From an uncultured Lachnoclostridium sp. (GTDB lineage: Bacteria; Bacillota; Clostridia; Lachnospirales; Lachnospiraceae), in contig CAKNJS010000016.1 in assembly GCA_930986645.1 (NCBI GenBank), positions 1 to 49,589 of the forward strand: a DNA stretch of 49,589 bases, read 5' to 3'. Both the position numbers and the translations under genes were made by a program. The notes below the pieces were generated by a model. The model worked only from the letters and a program-made list of their open reading frames with translations. It was not told the origin of the DNA and searched no databases. Every line of letters begins with the position of its first letter. Within the stretch, counting starts at the first letter, position 1. Positions 34,919-41,885 of this stretch are shown here, piece after piece.

Positions 34919-34983
34919 TCTATTCTCTATGTTACGCTATTCAATTTTGCCTCTTTTTGGATAATTGGCTTTGCCCTTCTACA
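34901..34983. repeat. left direct repeat of the island (83 bp)
   Basis: 83 bp that recur at 40545-40627 in the same orientation with one difference (C at 34920, T at 40564). The left copy borders chromosomal-looking DNA on its left and AT-rich island DNA on its right. It behaves like an attachment-site duplication. The stretch 34789-35090 holds no gene apart from this repeat and the terminator; the rest of it (34984-35053) is AT-rich with no feature seen. Confidence 0.9.
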
Positions 34984-35053
34984 TAGTACGATAGACCCTG
35001 AAATGAGTATAGACTAAATTAAATTAATTGTAAATAGATTAGTCCTAATCCTC

Positions 35054-35091
35054 TCCAATTTCAATTTTAGGTTCTATAACTTAGGATTTAT
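35054..35091. repeat. array boundary element, copy 1
   Basis: 38 bp directly after the flavin reductase gene that match 37793-37830 at 30 of 38 positions without gaps. In gene sense it begins ATAAATCCTAA and ends near a purine-rich ribosome-site-like stretch (AAATTGGAGAGG). Shorter related pieces lie in the spacers at about 35752-35780, 36134-36150, 36330-36375 and 36863-36900. Confidence 0.6.
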
Positions 35092-35738
35092 CAATCATAT
35101 TTTTCGATATTTATAGTAGCAATAGCAGATTGATTTGGTTCACCAGTAACAAGGTCTTGCGGTGCAGGTACTAACATCATAAAACCGTCTTTTCCATACC
35201 GTCTTTCATAGCCTTGTGCGAATTTCTTATCAACAGAAATATGCTGCACTTGTCCGATAACCATAGACGTAATTCCAGCTCCGCTTAAATCCTGTGCTGT
35301 TTTTAAAGTACATTCCATGTTAATAAAAGCCTCTTGGATAACTGGTGCATGAATTGTCTTAGCATTGGAAAGATTAAAATGTCCTACTTCAAACTCATCC
35401 GTTTCAATATCATTATGGTTGATTGTGTCTGCCAAGTTATCATAATAGCTTATTGGCAAAAAGTTGATACAAAAGCATTTTTCCCTTTTAATGTTGGCAT
35501 AAGTATGAGTGTGCTGATATAGATTTCCCATCACAGCAAAGAAAGCAGTTTTATCTCCATGAAAACAGCTCCACGAATGAAAACAGATATTCGGTTTCCC
35601 GTTTTCTTTCCATGTGGTAATTGCAAACAAAACCGTTGGTATTCCTGCGGTTACTTCAAAATGTGAAAACAATTCAAATTCTTCTGGATATGAGGGTTTG
35701 AAATATTGCGGAAAATCTTTCCCAATCTCTATTTTCAT
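35091..35738 (-). CDS. flavin reductase-like FMN-binding protein
   Basis: A 215-residue protein of the flavin reductase / flavoredoxin family: an FMN-binding split barrel (GIPTVLFAITTW...SWSCFHGDKTAFFAVMGN, NIKREKCFCINFLP). Such proteins bind FMN and may reduce flavins or small substrates. AGGAGG precedes the ATG. Composition is more AT-rich than the chromosomal neighbours. It is the last of the minus-strand genes in the island. Confidence 0.83.
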   Translation of the reverse strand: MKIEIGKDFPQYFKPSYPEEFELFSHFEVTAGIPTVLFAITTWKENGKPNICFHSWSCFHGDKTAFFAVMGNLYQHTHTYANIKREKCFCINFLPISYYDNLADTINHNDIETDEFEVGHFNLSNAKTIHAPVIQEAFINMECTLKTAQDLSGAGITSMVIGQVQHISVDKKFAQGYERRYGKDGFMMLVPAPQDLVTGEPNQSAIATINIEKYD

Positions 35739-35773
35739 TGTGACACCTCCTACAAAAATTCCAATTCGACAAC

Positions 35774-36118
35774 TTAAGATTTTTTCAGCAAATATTTTTC
35801 AAAAGCTTTATGATTATCTAAGTGAACATCCTTAAAAAACAAAAACAGCCATATAATAAAAGCAAAAATAGCCATATATGGTGTTACAAAATAAGATAAT
35901 ATTGCCCCAATTAACATTATAGCAGACCAAATAAAACATTGATTTCTAATATCGCGTGAAATCTGAGCCTTATCATATAGAGCTTGTTCCTCTTTAGATA
36001 AAGAATTGAATCCTGAAACAAACTTAGCTGCTTTCTCTTTAAATATTGCAAATAAAATTCCTATAATTCCAAAAGGAATAACCAAAACGCCGCATGCCCA
36101 AAATCCTACTATGTTCAT
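35774..36118 (-). CDS. DUF3784-like small membrane protein
   Basis: A 114-residue protein with an N-terminal helix, a conserved cytoplasmic loop (KFVSGFNSLSKEEQALYDKA) and two further membrane helices, the layout of the DUF3784 family. Function unknown. The ATG at 36118 follows AAAGGGG; the longer frame start at 36145 lies inside the remnant upstream. Confidence 0.68.
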   Translation of the reverse strand: MNIVGFWACGVLVIPFGIIGILFAIFKEKAAKFVSGFNSLSKEEQALYDKAQISRDIRNQCFIWSAIMLIGAILSYFVTPYMAIFAFIIWLFLFFKDVHLDNHKAFEKYLLKKS

Positions 36119-36132
36119 ATTATGATTCCCCT

Positions 36133-36329
36133 TTACAAATTCCAATTGTTACCATCTGTAAGTATACGAAGACATCCTGCCAGCATATCACCATCATAGG
36201 CTGTAATATTAATGGTCTTAGATAATGCCGCTTCCGTTTTTTCAATATTATATTGACCTTTCCACACCTTATTAACAAATGAAATAAAAATATTTGCTTT
36301 AGGTTCTTTATCGTTGTTTTATAATCCAT
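36133..36329 (-). pseudogene. GNAT acetyltransferase remnant, frameshifted and truncated
   Basis: The frame that ends at 36133 reads KANIFISFVNKVWKGQYN, then ALSKTINITAYDGDMLAGC and LRILTDG, which is the start of a GNAT-family acetyltransferase. The likely start codon at 36329 (MDYKTT) is in another frame, so a one-base shift separates it from the conserved part. After LRILTDG the protein should continue for about 70 residues but instead stops five residues later, inside an array boundary sequence (TCCAATTGTT on the plus strand). Confidence 0.7.
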
Positions 36330-36375
36330 TATTTCTATCCCCTCAAATTCGTTAGGTTATCTGTTGCTCCCCTGT

Positions 36376-36597
36376 TTAAAATTTATGATTGTTGATTACT
36401 TTTATCATAACGCAAATAAGTAACACAATAATGGTAAATGCACCATATAGCAAGATACTTGTATACCACGGTGCCGACTGGACAACATATAATTCAGGAT
36501 GAGTTTTAAAGTCCCGAACAGTATAAATTCCATGCCCAATAAATGCACCAACAAAGGCCACAATAATGATGTCTAAAATGATATTTAATCTTTTCAT
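36376..36597 (-). CDS. small two-helix membrane protein
   Basis: A 73-residue protein with two membrane helices (about residues 5-27 and 46-68) joined by the loop TVRDFKTHPELYVVQSAPWY. The HPELY...QSAPWYTSI segment looks conserved, but I cannot name the family. It lies in the minus-strand array of the island. Confidence 0.6.
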   Translation of the reverse strand: MKRLNIILDIIIVAFVGAFIGHGIYTVRDFKTHPELYVVQSAPWYTSILLYGAFTIIVLLICVMIKVINNHKF

Positions 36598-36647
36598 GCA
36601 ATCACACCTTTGGCAAATTTAATGTTCCTTTTAACGATTCCCAAAAC

Positions 36648-36845
36648 TCATTTTTTGCTCATTAAGCACATCTTAAATATCCAACTTACAGCAGCTCCAA
36701 TAACCGTTCCTATAACCGCTGTCGCTAAACTTCCTTTCGAAATACCTGCCGCAAATCCCACAACAGCACCAATATGCCAGTTACAAACCAACTTGGCTAA
36801 TGTTAAAGAATTTTCTTCCTTTTTATGATTATCATTATTTTCCAT
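36648..36845 (-). CDS. small Gly/Ala-rich membrane protein
   Basis: A 65-residue protein with a charged start (MENNDNHKKEENS) and a hydrophobic half rich in Gly and Ala (VVGFAAGISKGSLATAVIG). Function unknown. Same strand and spacing as the neighbouring array genes. Confidence 0.55.
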   Translation of the reverse strand: MENNDNHKKEENSLTLAKLVCNWHIGAVVGFAAGISKGSLATAVIGTVIGAAVSWIFKMCLMSKK

Positions 36846-36912
36846 TCATTAGTCGCCTCGCTTATAAATTCCAAGTCTTGTTCTGCTTAACTTCTAGATA
36901 AATATACGATTA

Positions 36913-37440
36913 TTAATTTTCTAACTCAAAATCATATTCGTTTATAAGGCCGCAAATGAAGTCCTCAAACGTATCTGCCAAAGGGGTGATTTTGTAGTCC
37001 CATTCTTGGTCAATATGTACTACTTTAGGTTCACCATGTGTCCCACACTCCCGGTAATCTAAAAAAATCATATCATGTCCAGCGCTGGGGCAGTCACAAA
37101 TGGCTACTCCAATGGCAGGATATCCCCATTCTTCAATCATAAATTGACTTCCCAGTTTCCCACATAATGAATATGTTTTCTCTCTTCCAATGCCTAAAAT
37201 TCCTGTAATAGATACATAGTCATCTGCCCAACTGGTAGGATTATCAGTAGGGAAACAGGTATTGACAGGAATCCCCCCGTTATGCTGCTTCATCAACCAA
37301 ATATAAGAGGCTGGTAACTTGTAACCTAATTCCTGCTCAACGCTTGCGATCAGTTCATCAGAAGGCGATTCACTGACATATTCTTTCAACGCATACGCGC
37401 TGTCTTCCCAGAAATTTGTAAAATCAAATCCTTCAAACAT
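36913..37440 (-). CDS. SMI1/KNR4-family protein (immunity-like)
   Basis: A 175-residue protein with the SMI1/KNR4 pattern: helix SVEQELGYKLPASYIWLMKQ followed by HNGGIP, then ILGIGREKTYSL, WGYPAIGVAICDCPSAGHD and a C-terminal helix. SMI1/KNR4 proteins are frequent immunity proteins against polymorphic toxins; no toxin is seen here. ATG at 37440 follows AAAGGTG; the longer frame lacks a site. Confidence 0.82.
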   Translation of the reverse strand: MFEGFDFTNFWEDSAYALKEYVSESPSDELIASVEQELGYKLPASYIWLMKQHNGGIPVNTCFPTDNPTSWADDYVSITGILGIGREKTYSLCGKLGSQFMIEEWGYPAIGVAICDCPSAGHDMIFLDYRECGTHGEPKVVHIDQEWDYKITPLADTFEDFICGLINEYDFELEN

Positions 37441-37499
37441 TATATACACACCTTTAAATATTAATTTCTCGCTCCCGTTAACTTCATGATAACATGGAT

Positions 37500-37778
37500 T
37501 TATTGCTTTTTCACAAGCCAATTATCATTTTGTGTTTCTCTTTCTGCATAATAACCACATGGCATATCTTTAAGAATCCCAACCGAATTATCTAAATCAA
37601 ACACTGATTTTAGAGATACCAACCTCGCCTCAGCTGTATCATGCATTGAACCGCACAAAAATTGCCACATTCCATCATCTTCATCATGTGATACATATAA
37701 AATAGGTCTGCCATTTTCTAAAATATGGCAACAGATTATCGCAGCTGTATTTGGCGCATCATAAAAAGGAAAATCCAT
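37500..37778 (-). CDS. small immunity-like protein (DUF2185-like pattern)
   Basis: A 92-residue acidic protein. The pattern PILYVSHDEDDGMWQFLCGS followed by SLKSVFDLDNSVGILKDMP resembles small immunity proteins of the DUF2185 type, but I am not sure of the family. The ATG at 37778 follows AAAGGAG by 8 bases. Orphan immunity-type genes of this kind often accumulate in arrays. Confidence 0.6.
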   Translation of the reverse strand: MDFPFYDAPNTAAIICCHILENGRPILYVSHDEDDGMWQFLCGSMHDTAEARLVSLKSVFDLDNSVGILKDMPCGYYAERETQNDNWLVKKQ

Positions 37779-37792
37779 ATGTAACGCTCCTT

Positions 37793-37830
37793 TCAAATTT
37801 CAATTATCTGCTCTACTATTTAGGATTTAT
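37793..37830. repeat. array boundary element, copy 2
   Basis: 38 bp between the 101- and 92-residue genes, ungapped match of 30 of 38 positions to 35054-35091. It ends at the stop codon of the upstream gene and merges with the ribosome binding site of the downstream gene, so it fills the whole spacer. Confidence 0.6.
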
Positions 37831-38135
37831 TATATATGGCGGAAATACTTTATCCAGTCATCTAAGCCACAGCCCTCAATACTGCATATAACTACGCTAT
37901 CCCACCGCTCTCGAAGAGATTTTCCAGCAAATATGGGCGCTTCTACTAATTCTTTTGCACTTTCAAATTCACACCCGTCTTCAATATCACAATATCCCAC
38001 CCAATAAGGCTTTTCATATTGCGGGAGATACCCCAAATAATGTTCATTCTTATCCGCATCATCGGCAAAATAAAAACAAGTCTCATCAATGTTTATCCCT
38101 GCCTCTAACTGTCTAAAGAAAAAATCCCATTCCAT
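37830..38135 (-). CDS. hypothetical acidic protein in immunity-like array
   Basis: A 101-residue acidic soluble protein (FADDADKNEHYLGYLPQYE, WVGYCDIEDGCEFESAKELV). I do not recognise the family. It is probably an immunity-type or accessory gene by size, charge and neighbourhood. AGGAGG precedes the ATG. Confidence 0.58.
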   Translation of the reverse strand: MEWDFFFRQLEAGINIDETCFYFADDADKNEHYLGYLPQYEKPYWVGYCDIEDGCEFESAKELVEAPIFAGKSLRERWDSVVICSIEGCGLDDWIKYFRHI

Positions 38136-38167
38136 AAATGACCTCCTCTATCTTATGGAGCTACAAA

Positions 38168-38452
38168 TTATGATTTGTCAGTATGCCTTTGCTCAGAGAA
38201 AATAACACATTCTGGATGTTTTAATTTTGAAATTAACTTCTTTGCTTTTGCATGTTTAATATCTTCTGCAATAAAATATGGCAAATTCTCAATGTTCTGT
38301 TTAAATTCACTCATTGGCATTTTATCGTAAAAAAACTGAGGATATATATCACGATATCTTGCATAATCCAAAGAGGTTCTTCCCCAATCAAAAGGCTTAC
38401 CTTCATCTATATTTTTGTTAGTAATATTAATAAGGCTCTCCTTAATAATCAT
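38168..38452 (-). pseudogene. methyltransferase N-terminal stub fused to unrelated sequence
   Basis: Residues 12-45 (NKNIDEGKPFDWGRTSLDYA then RYRDIYPQFFYDKM) match the start of class I SAM-dependent methyltransferases of Clostridia. The SAM-binding motif that should follow is missing; instead the frame runs on for 49 residues of unrelated sequence (MSEFKQNIENLPYFIAEDIK...). A good binding site (AAGGAGAG, near 38420) points at a non-start codon, suggesting the original start was lost. The open frame could still make a 94-residue protein, but not a methyltransferase. Confidence 0.6.
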
Positions 38453-38463
38453 TTACCTGGAAG

Positions 38464-38976
38464 CTATCTGTAATAATCTTCAATACCAATGCCGATCGTA
38501 GCCCAGTAGTCCGCTTTTCGTCTTTCCTCTTCAATTTCTCCTTCATCCATTGGCTCTCCATCCACATCTGCTTCCTTTATCATTTCTTCAACATCTCTGG
38601 GAATGGAGGAGCGGTATACTCCAACACTGATATTTAAGAATCCATACGAATATCCATTTTCGCTATCGTCAATATCTCCACAGTTCTCTTCCCTGAGTAT
38701 ATTGTATAAGATATCTGCCTTGATCTGAAAAGCAGGTACATCGTAGATGACCGGCTGCAGTTCCCCGTCAATTGCCCCCAAAAGCTCAATAAATTCTACT
38801 TTTCCGTCATCGTCAAAATCAAATCGTAATTCATTGTTAAAATAATACAGAGACTCATCCCATATGTTATAAGGTTCTTCCAATAATTTTTTCACATCTT
38901 CTCTTGAAGAATACAACGCGATCTTTATATCATCAATTTCTATTCCCACTAATGGGATGATCTTTATTTTTTTCAT
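38464..38976 (-). CDS. hypothetical acidic protein in immunity-like array
   Basis: A 170-residue acidic soluble protein. It has a strand-rich N-terminal half (SLYYFNNELRFDFDDDGKVE) and the C-terminal end ATIGIGIEDYYR. It looks like an immunity-type protein by composition, but the family is not recognised. It is the first gene of the minus-strand array; an extended -10 promoter lies 49 bases upstream. Confidence 0.62.
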   Translation of the reverse strand: MKKIKIIPLVGIEIDDIKIALYSSREDVKKLLEEPYNIWDESLYYFNNELRFDFDDDGKVEFIELLGAIDGELQPVIYDVPAFQIKADILYNILREENCGDIDDSENGYSYGFLNISVGVYRSSIPRDVEEMIKEADVDGEPMDEGEIEEERRKADYWATIGIGIEDYYR

Positions 38977-39024
38977 AATTGTCCTCTGTCTATTTTCGCT
39001 TCAAGTCATTTTTTCTTTGTGAAA

Positions 39025-39033
39025 AGTATAACA
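39025..39033 (-). promoter_or_regulatory. extended -10 promoter of the island array
   Basis: On the minus strand TGTTATACT; no good -35 box at 17 bases, but extended -10 elements can act without one. It could serve all ten minus-strand genes up to the terminator at 34870-34918. Confidence 0.42.
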
Positions 39034-39075
39034 GAAATATATGAATTCAGCTACCTCTTACAATGCAAAAAACAT

Positions 39076-39092
39076 AATAAAAGACCCGAGAG
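39076..39092. repeat. 17-bp inverted copy of part of the direct repeat
   Basis: AATAAAAGACCCGAGAG is the exact reverse complement of 40552-40568 in the right repeat (and differs at one base from the left one). It marks the left edge of the GC-richer block inside the island. Confidence 0.6.
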
Positions 39093-39129
39093 TCAAGGTA
39101 TAAATCAGCTCATGGCTAAGTAGATGTAA

Positions 39130-39318
39130 TCAAGAGAAGAAAGGAAAATCACAATCCAGACGGAACCGGAGTGCCGCCACTTTATCGCTGACACAAAGCA
39201 GCGGTTTATCCAGAAGCGGGACAATTTCATCCAGCGCAGGCTTGCCGAAGCCAAGGCACAGGCGAGGACGGAAAAGCCACATCCCAAGAGAAAAGAGCCA
39301 GACCGAGAACGGTCATAA
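39130..39318 (+). pseudogene. C-terminal fragment of a probable mobile-element protein
   Basis: A frame of 62 codons with no start, rich in Lys, Arg and Gln (KQRFIQKRDNFIQRRLAEAK, then PHPKRKEPDRERS and a stop). Codon use is GC-rich, unlike the flanking island genes. It resembles the basic tails of conjugation and mobilisation proteins, but I cannot name the protein. It may belong to the same element as the relaxase stub near 40403. Confidence 0.42.
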
Positions 39319-39600
39319 TCGCTTCCAGAGTCGCACCCCGTGGCTTACCCCTATGAAAGAGGGCGCAACTATACACCGGTCAAGCCGGTGCGTTGCGTCA
39401 TGGCGGGGGCTTCCTGCGGAAAGTGGATGATTGCCCGCAGCGTTCCGGCTCCTGTCAATCATCACAGGGGAAGCTGCATTTTCCCTGCGCTGGCTGCCGC
39501 CAGCTACCTCTTTGTGGACTTGCCGATCGGAAACGCCTTGCGCTGTAAGCTGTTCCCGTCCAGCAAGTTTACAATTCATCTATTTTCAAGAAAGGGCGGT
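39319..39600. other. GC-rich remnant without an assignable gene
   Basis: This stretch is clearly richer in G and C than the genes on both sides. Open frames exist on both strands, but neither has a ribosome binding site or a protein I recognise. It is best read as non-coding or decayed DNA of a mobilisable element. The whole gap 38977-39641 thus holds a promoter, the 17-bp inverted repeat, the basic fragment and this segment. Confidence 0.45.
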
Positions 39601-39641
39601 CATTATATAATAGAGCCAAAGATAAACCATGGAGACTCAAT

Positions 39642-40286
39642 ATGTCATTTTTAAATAATATTAGGCGTGTAAACAAACAGATACCGTTAAGCAAAAAAGT
39701 TTCTTATTCCATTGTTATTTTGCTTTTGGGAATTGTATTAGGCGTCGTTTCAAAGTTCTTAGATACCACTCCATCAAATGAATTACCATTCATAATTGAG
39801 AGTTTAGATTTTAGAAATTTTTTTGGACGCCTTGCAATTTGGATATTGATTGCTGTTTATATCTCGATTTATAGCAATTCTTCCATCAGAGCAGCCATAA
39901 ATGTATTTGCATTTTTTGTTGGAATGGTTACAAGCTACTATTTATATTCAAAGTTTATAGCTGGATTTTTCCCGAGATGCTATGCGATGATTTGGTTTGG
40001 GATTACAGCAATTTCCCCCTTGCTTGCTTTTGTCTGTTGGTATGCAAAGGGGAAAGGCAAAATATCTTTTGTCCTTTCTGCAATTATAATTGCAGTTTTA
40101 TTCAATACGACATTCGTTTATGGATGGATTTATTTCGACATTTATTCCATCTTAGAAGCGATAGTTTTTATTTGCGGATTAGTAATTTTAAGACGTAACA
40201 GAATTAAGGATACGATTATTATGATAGTGTTGGGAATTATGATTGCAATTATCCTTAATATGATTGTTCCGTTTCATTTTGGATAA
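39642..40286 (+). CDS. six-helix membrane protein of unknown function
   Basis: A 214-residue membrane protein with six hydrophobic segments. The middle part (SSIRAAINVFAFFVGMVTSY then FIAGFFPRCYAMIWFGITA) looks conserved among Firmicutes proteins of this size, but I do not recall a dependable family name. GGAG lies about 8 bases before the ATG. It is AT-rich and stands between two GC-rich mobile-element remnants, so it seems to be separate cargo. Confidence 0.7.
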   Translation: MSFLNNIRRVNKQIPLSKKVSYSIVILLLGIVLGVVSKFLDTTPSNELPFIIESLDFRNFFGRLAIWILIAVYISIYSNSSIRAAINVFAFFVGMVTSYYLYSKFIAGFFPRCYAMIWFGITAISPLLAFVCWYAKGKGKISFVLSAIIIAVLFNTTFVYGWIYFDIYSILEAIVFICGLVILRRNRIKDTIIMIVLGIMIAIILNMIVPFHFG

Positions 40287-40287
40287 G

Positions 40288-40423
40288 AGAATCTACTGCA
40301 CAACTGAATACCAGCCGCCCACCGGCGGCATCACCGAGCAGGAAATCAGAAACCGTTCCCTGCTCTTTTTTGCCCGGACACCGGAAGAAAGGAGTACACT
40401 ACTTGCCATGCCCGCACTCTGAT
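40288..40423 (+). pseudogene. C-terminal fragment of the gene preceding the relaxase
   Basis: A frame without start that reads YCTTEYQPPTGGITEQEIRN, then LLFFARTPEERSTLLAMPAL, ending at 40423. It overlaps the relaxase start by 21 bases, a normal coupling distance for neighbouring genes of one element. The protein is not recognised. Confidence 0.42.
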
Positions 40424-40544
40424 GTAAGAATCATCCAGCGCAGCAAGCGCCAGTCAGCCGTTGCGTCTGCCGCCTGCCAGAGCGGGGAACGGCTGTTTTT
40501 CGAATACGACCAGAAGCAGAAATACTATTCCCATAAAAGAAACA
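40403..40544 (+). pseudogene. MobA/MobL relaxase, N-terminal stub
   Basis: From a TTG at 40403 (GGAG 8 bases upstream) the frame reads MPCPHSDVRIIQRSKRQSAV, then SAACQSGERLFFEYDQKQKY and YSHK. This is the conserved beginning of MobA/MobL-family relaxases, which nick the transfer origin of mobilisable elements. After about 45 residues the frame runs into the right direct repeat at 40545 and the catalytic histidine region is missing. The stub shows that the island derives from a mobilisable or conjugative element. Confidence 0.75.
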
Positions 40545-40627
40545 CCTCGCTCTCTCGGGTCTTTTATTCTCTATGTTACGCTATTCAATTTTGCCTCTTT
40601 TTGGATAATTGGCTTTGCCCTTCTACA
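40545..40627. repeat. right direct repeat of the island (83 bp)
   Basis: 82 of 83 bases match 34901-34983 in the same orientation, with start-to-start distance of 5,644 bp. It contains the stop codon and last 13 codons of the BaiN-like gene and cuts off the relaxase stub on its left. Insertion at the 3-prime end of a gene with the end restored is typical of integrative elements. Confidence 0.9.
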
Positions 40628-41838
40628 ACAGCGGATCTGCCGGCCGCATATCCGCTTGCCCACGCAAACGTCAGATTATATCCGCCGCACATTCCGTCTA
40701 CGTCAAGGATTTCTCCTGCAAAATACAGTCCCGGCACATAAACGGATTCAAGTGTTTCGGGATCGATTTCCAATGTATCTACACCGCCGCAGCATACCTG
40801 CGCCTTATCGAATGAGTTTGTACCGGTGATCCGGACACGGAACTCCATGATCAGGGCTGTAATCCTGTCAATCTCTTCATCTGTAAGTTGTCCTGCCGGC
40901 TTTTCTCCCGGAATCTTCGTCATTCTGATCCACAGATCACACAGCTTTTTATGGAACAGTCCTATCAGGAACATATCTGTCCTCTTTTCCGGTCTTGTCT
41001 CTGCACGGTTTCTGAGAAAAATCCTCATCTGCTCTTTTGTAAAATCGGGCATGAAATTAAGAACTGCTTCCGCTTCTTTTTTCTCATAAAGCAGCTTTGA
41101 CGCATACCGGCTCACCTGAAAGGCCGGAATACCGGATATACCATAGTCGGTGAGTTGGATTTCTCCCGTGTCTTTTGCAATACATTTCCCTTCAGACCAG
41201 ACAGCCGCTGTTCCAAAAGCCCGCACTCCAGCAATACTTTTAAAAAACTTTCCTTCACATCGCAGAGCAGTAAGTGCCGGCAGCACCGGAAGTATCCTGT
41301 GTCCTAGTTTCTTTGCCAGATCATAGCCGGATCCGTCAGATCCGGTCACAGGCGCAGCTTTGGATCCTGCACATAGAATCACCCTGTCGGCCCGGAACGT
41401 ATTCCGGTTTGTCTCCACAGAGAACCCCTTTCTTCCCGGCCGGATTTCCCGGCATTCTGTATCAGTACAAATAGTTACTTTCAGTCTTTCCAGTTCCATT
41501 CGAAATGCATCCAGTACAGCTGATGCCTGATCAGAATTCGGATAGATATATCCGTTCCGATTCTTGGAATATATCCCCAGTTTCAGGAAAAACGCAATAA
41601 CATCCTGCGCGCCGAACTTTTCCACAACACTCCAAGGGAACAGCAGGTTATCCGAATGATAGCACAACGGCTCCTGATGAATATTCGTAAAATTGCATCT
41701 GCCGTTTCCTGTAGACAGGATTTTCTTTCCAATCCTGTCCTTGTGTTCCAGTATAGTAACCCGCGCCCCGGATGAAGCTGCAGCCACAGCAGCCATCATG
41801 CCTGAAGCTCCGCCTCCGACCACCACTACGGTTCTCAT
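40585..41838 (-). CDS. BaiN/HI0933-family NAD(P)/FAD-dependent oxidoreductase
   Basis: A 417-residue flavoprotein. The FAD-binding motif VVGGGASGMMAAVAAASSGA is at residues 5-24, GKKILSTGNGRCNFTN is the family signature, and the C-terminal FAD contact is GLYFAGEILDVDGMCGGYNL. The family includes BaiN of bile-acid 7-dehydroxylation, but most members are of unknown substrate. The last 13 residues (VEGQSQLSKKRQN) are encoded by the right direct repeat. It is the last gene of the mutS operon and probably lost the second arm of its terminator when the island entered. Confidence 0.87.
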   Translation of the reverse strand: MRTVVVVGGGASGMMAAVAAASSGARVTILEHKDRIGKKILSTGNGRCNFTNIHQEPLCYHSDNLLFPWSVVEKFGAQDVIAFFLKLGIYSKNRNGYIYPNSDQASAVLDAFRMELERLKVTICTDTECREIRPGRKGFSVETNRNTFRADRVILCAGSKAAPVTGSDGSGYDLAKKLGHRILPVLPALTALRCEGKFFKSIAGVRAFGTAAVWSEGKCIAKDTGEIQLTDYGISGIPAFQVSRYASKLLYEKKEAEAVLNFMPDFTKEQMRIFLRNRAETRPEKRTDMFLIGLFHKKLCDLWIRMTKIPGEKPAGQLTDEEIDRITALIMEFRVRITGTNSFDKAQVCCGGVDTLEIDPETLESVYVPGLYFAGEILDVDGMCGGYNLTFAWASGYAAGRSAVVEGQSQLSKKRQN

Positions 41839-41885
41839 AACGGTCTCCTTTCTTATCTATCATCAGACTGTCTTCGTAATCCGTT

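Noticed and set aside
34777..34986. Plus-strand open frame running through the left repeat
   Set aside because: Basic, low-complexity translation without a binding site; it crosses a terminator and a repeat whose other copy codes for protein on the opposite strand.
36120..36329. 69-codon frame as a real gene
   Set aside because: The conserved GNAT sequence is read in a different frame of the same DNA, so this frame only marks the lost start of that gene.
35054..38167. Classical integron attC sites in the array spacers
   Set aside because: A matching pair of RYYYAAC and GTTRRRY core sites is not found in the spacers. A lone ACCTAAC (minus strand, near 36350) is not enough, and there is no integron integrase in the window.
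39313..39654. Open frames on both strands of the GC-rich block
   Set aside because: Neither has a ribosome binding site or known domain. The plus-strand frame runs out of the GC-rich block into the start of the membrane-protein gene in another frame.
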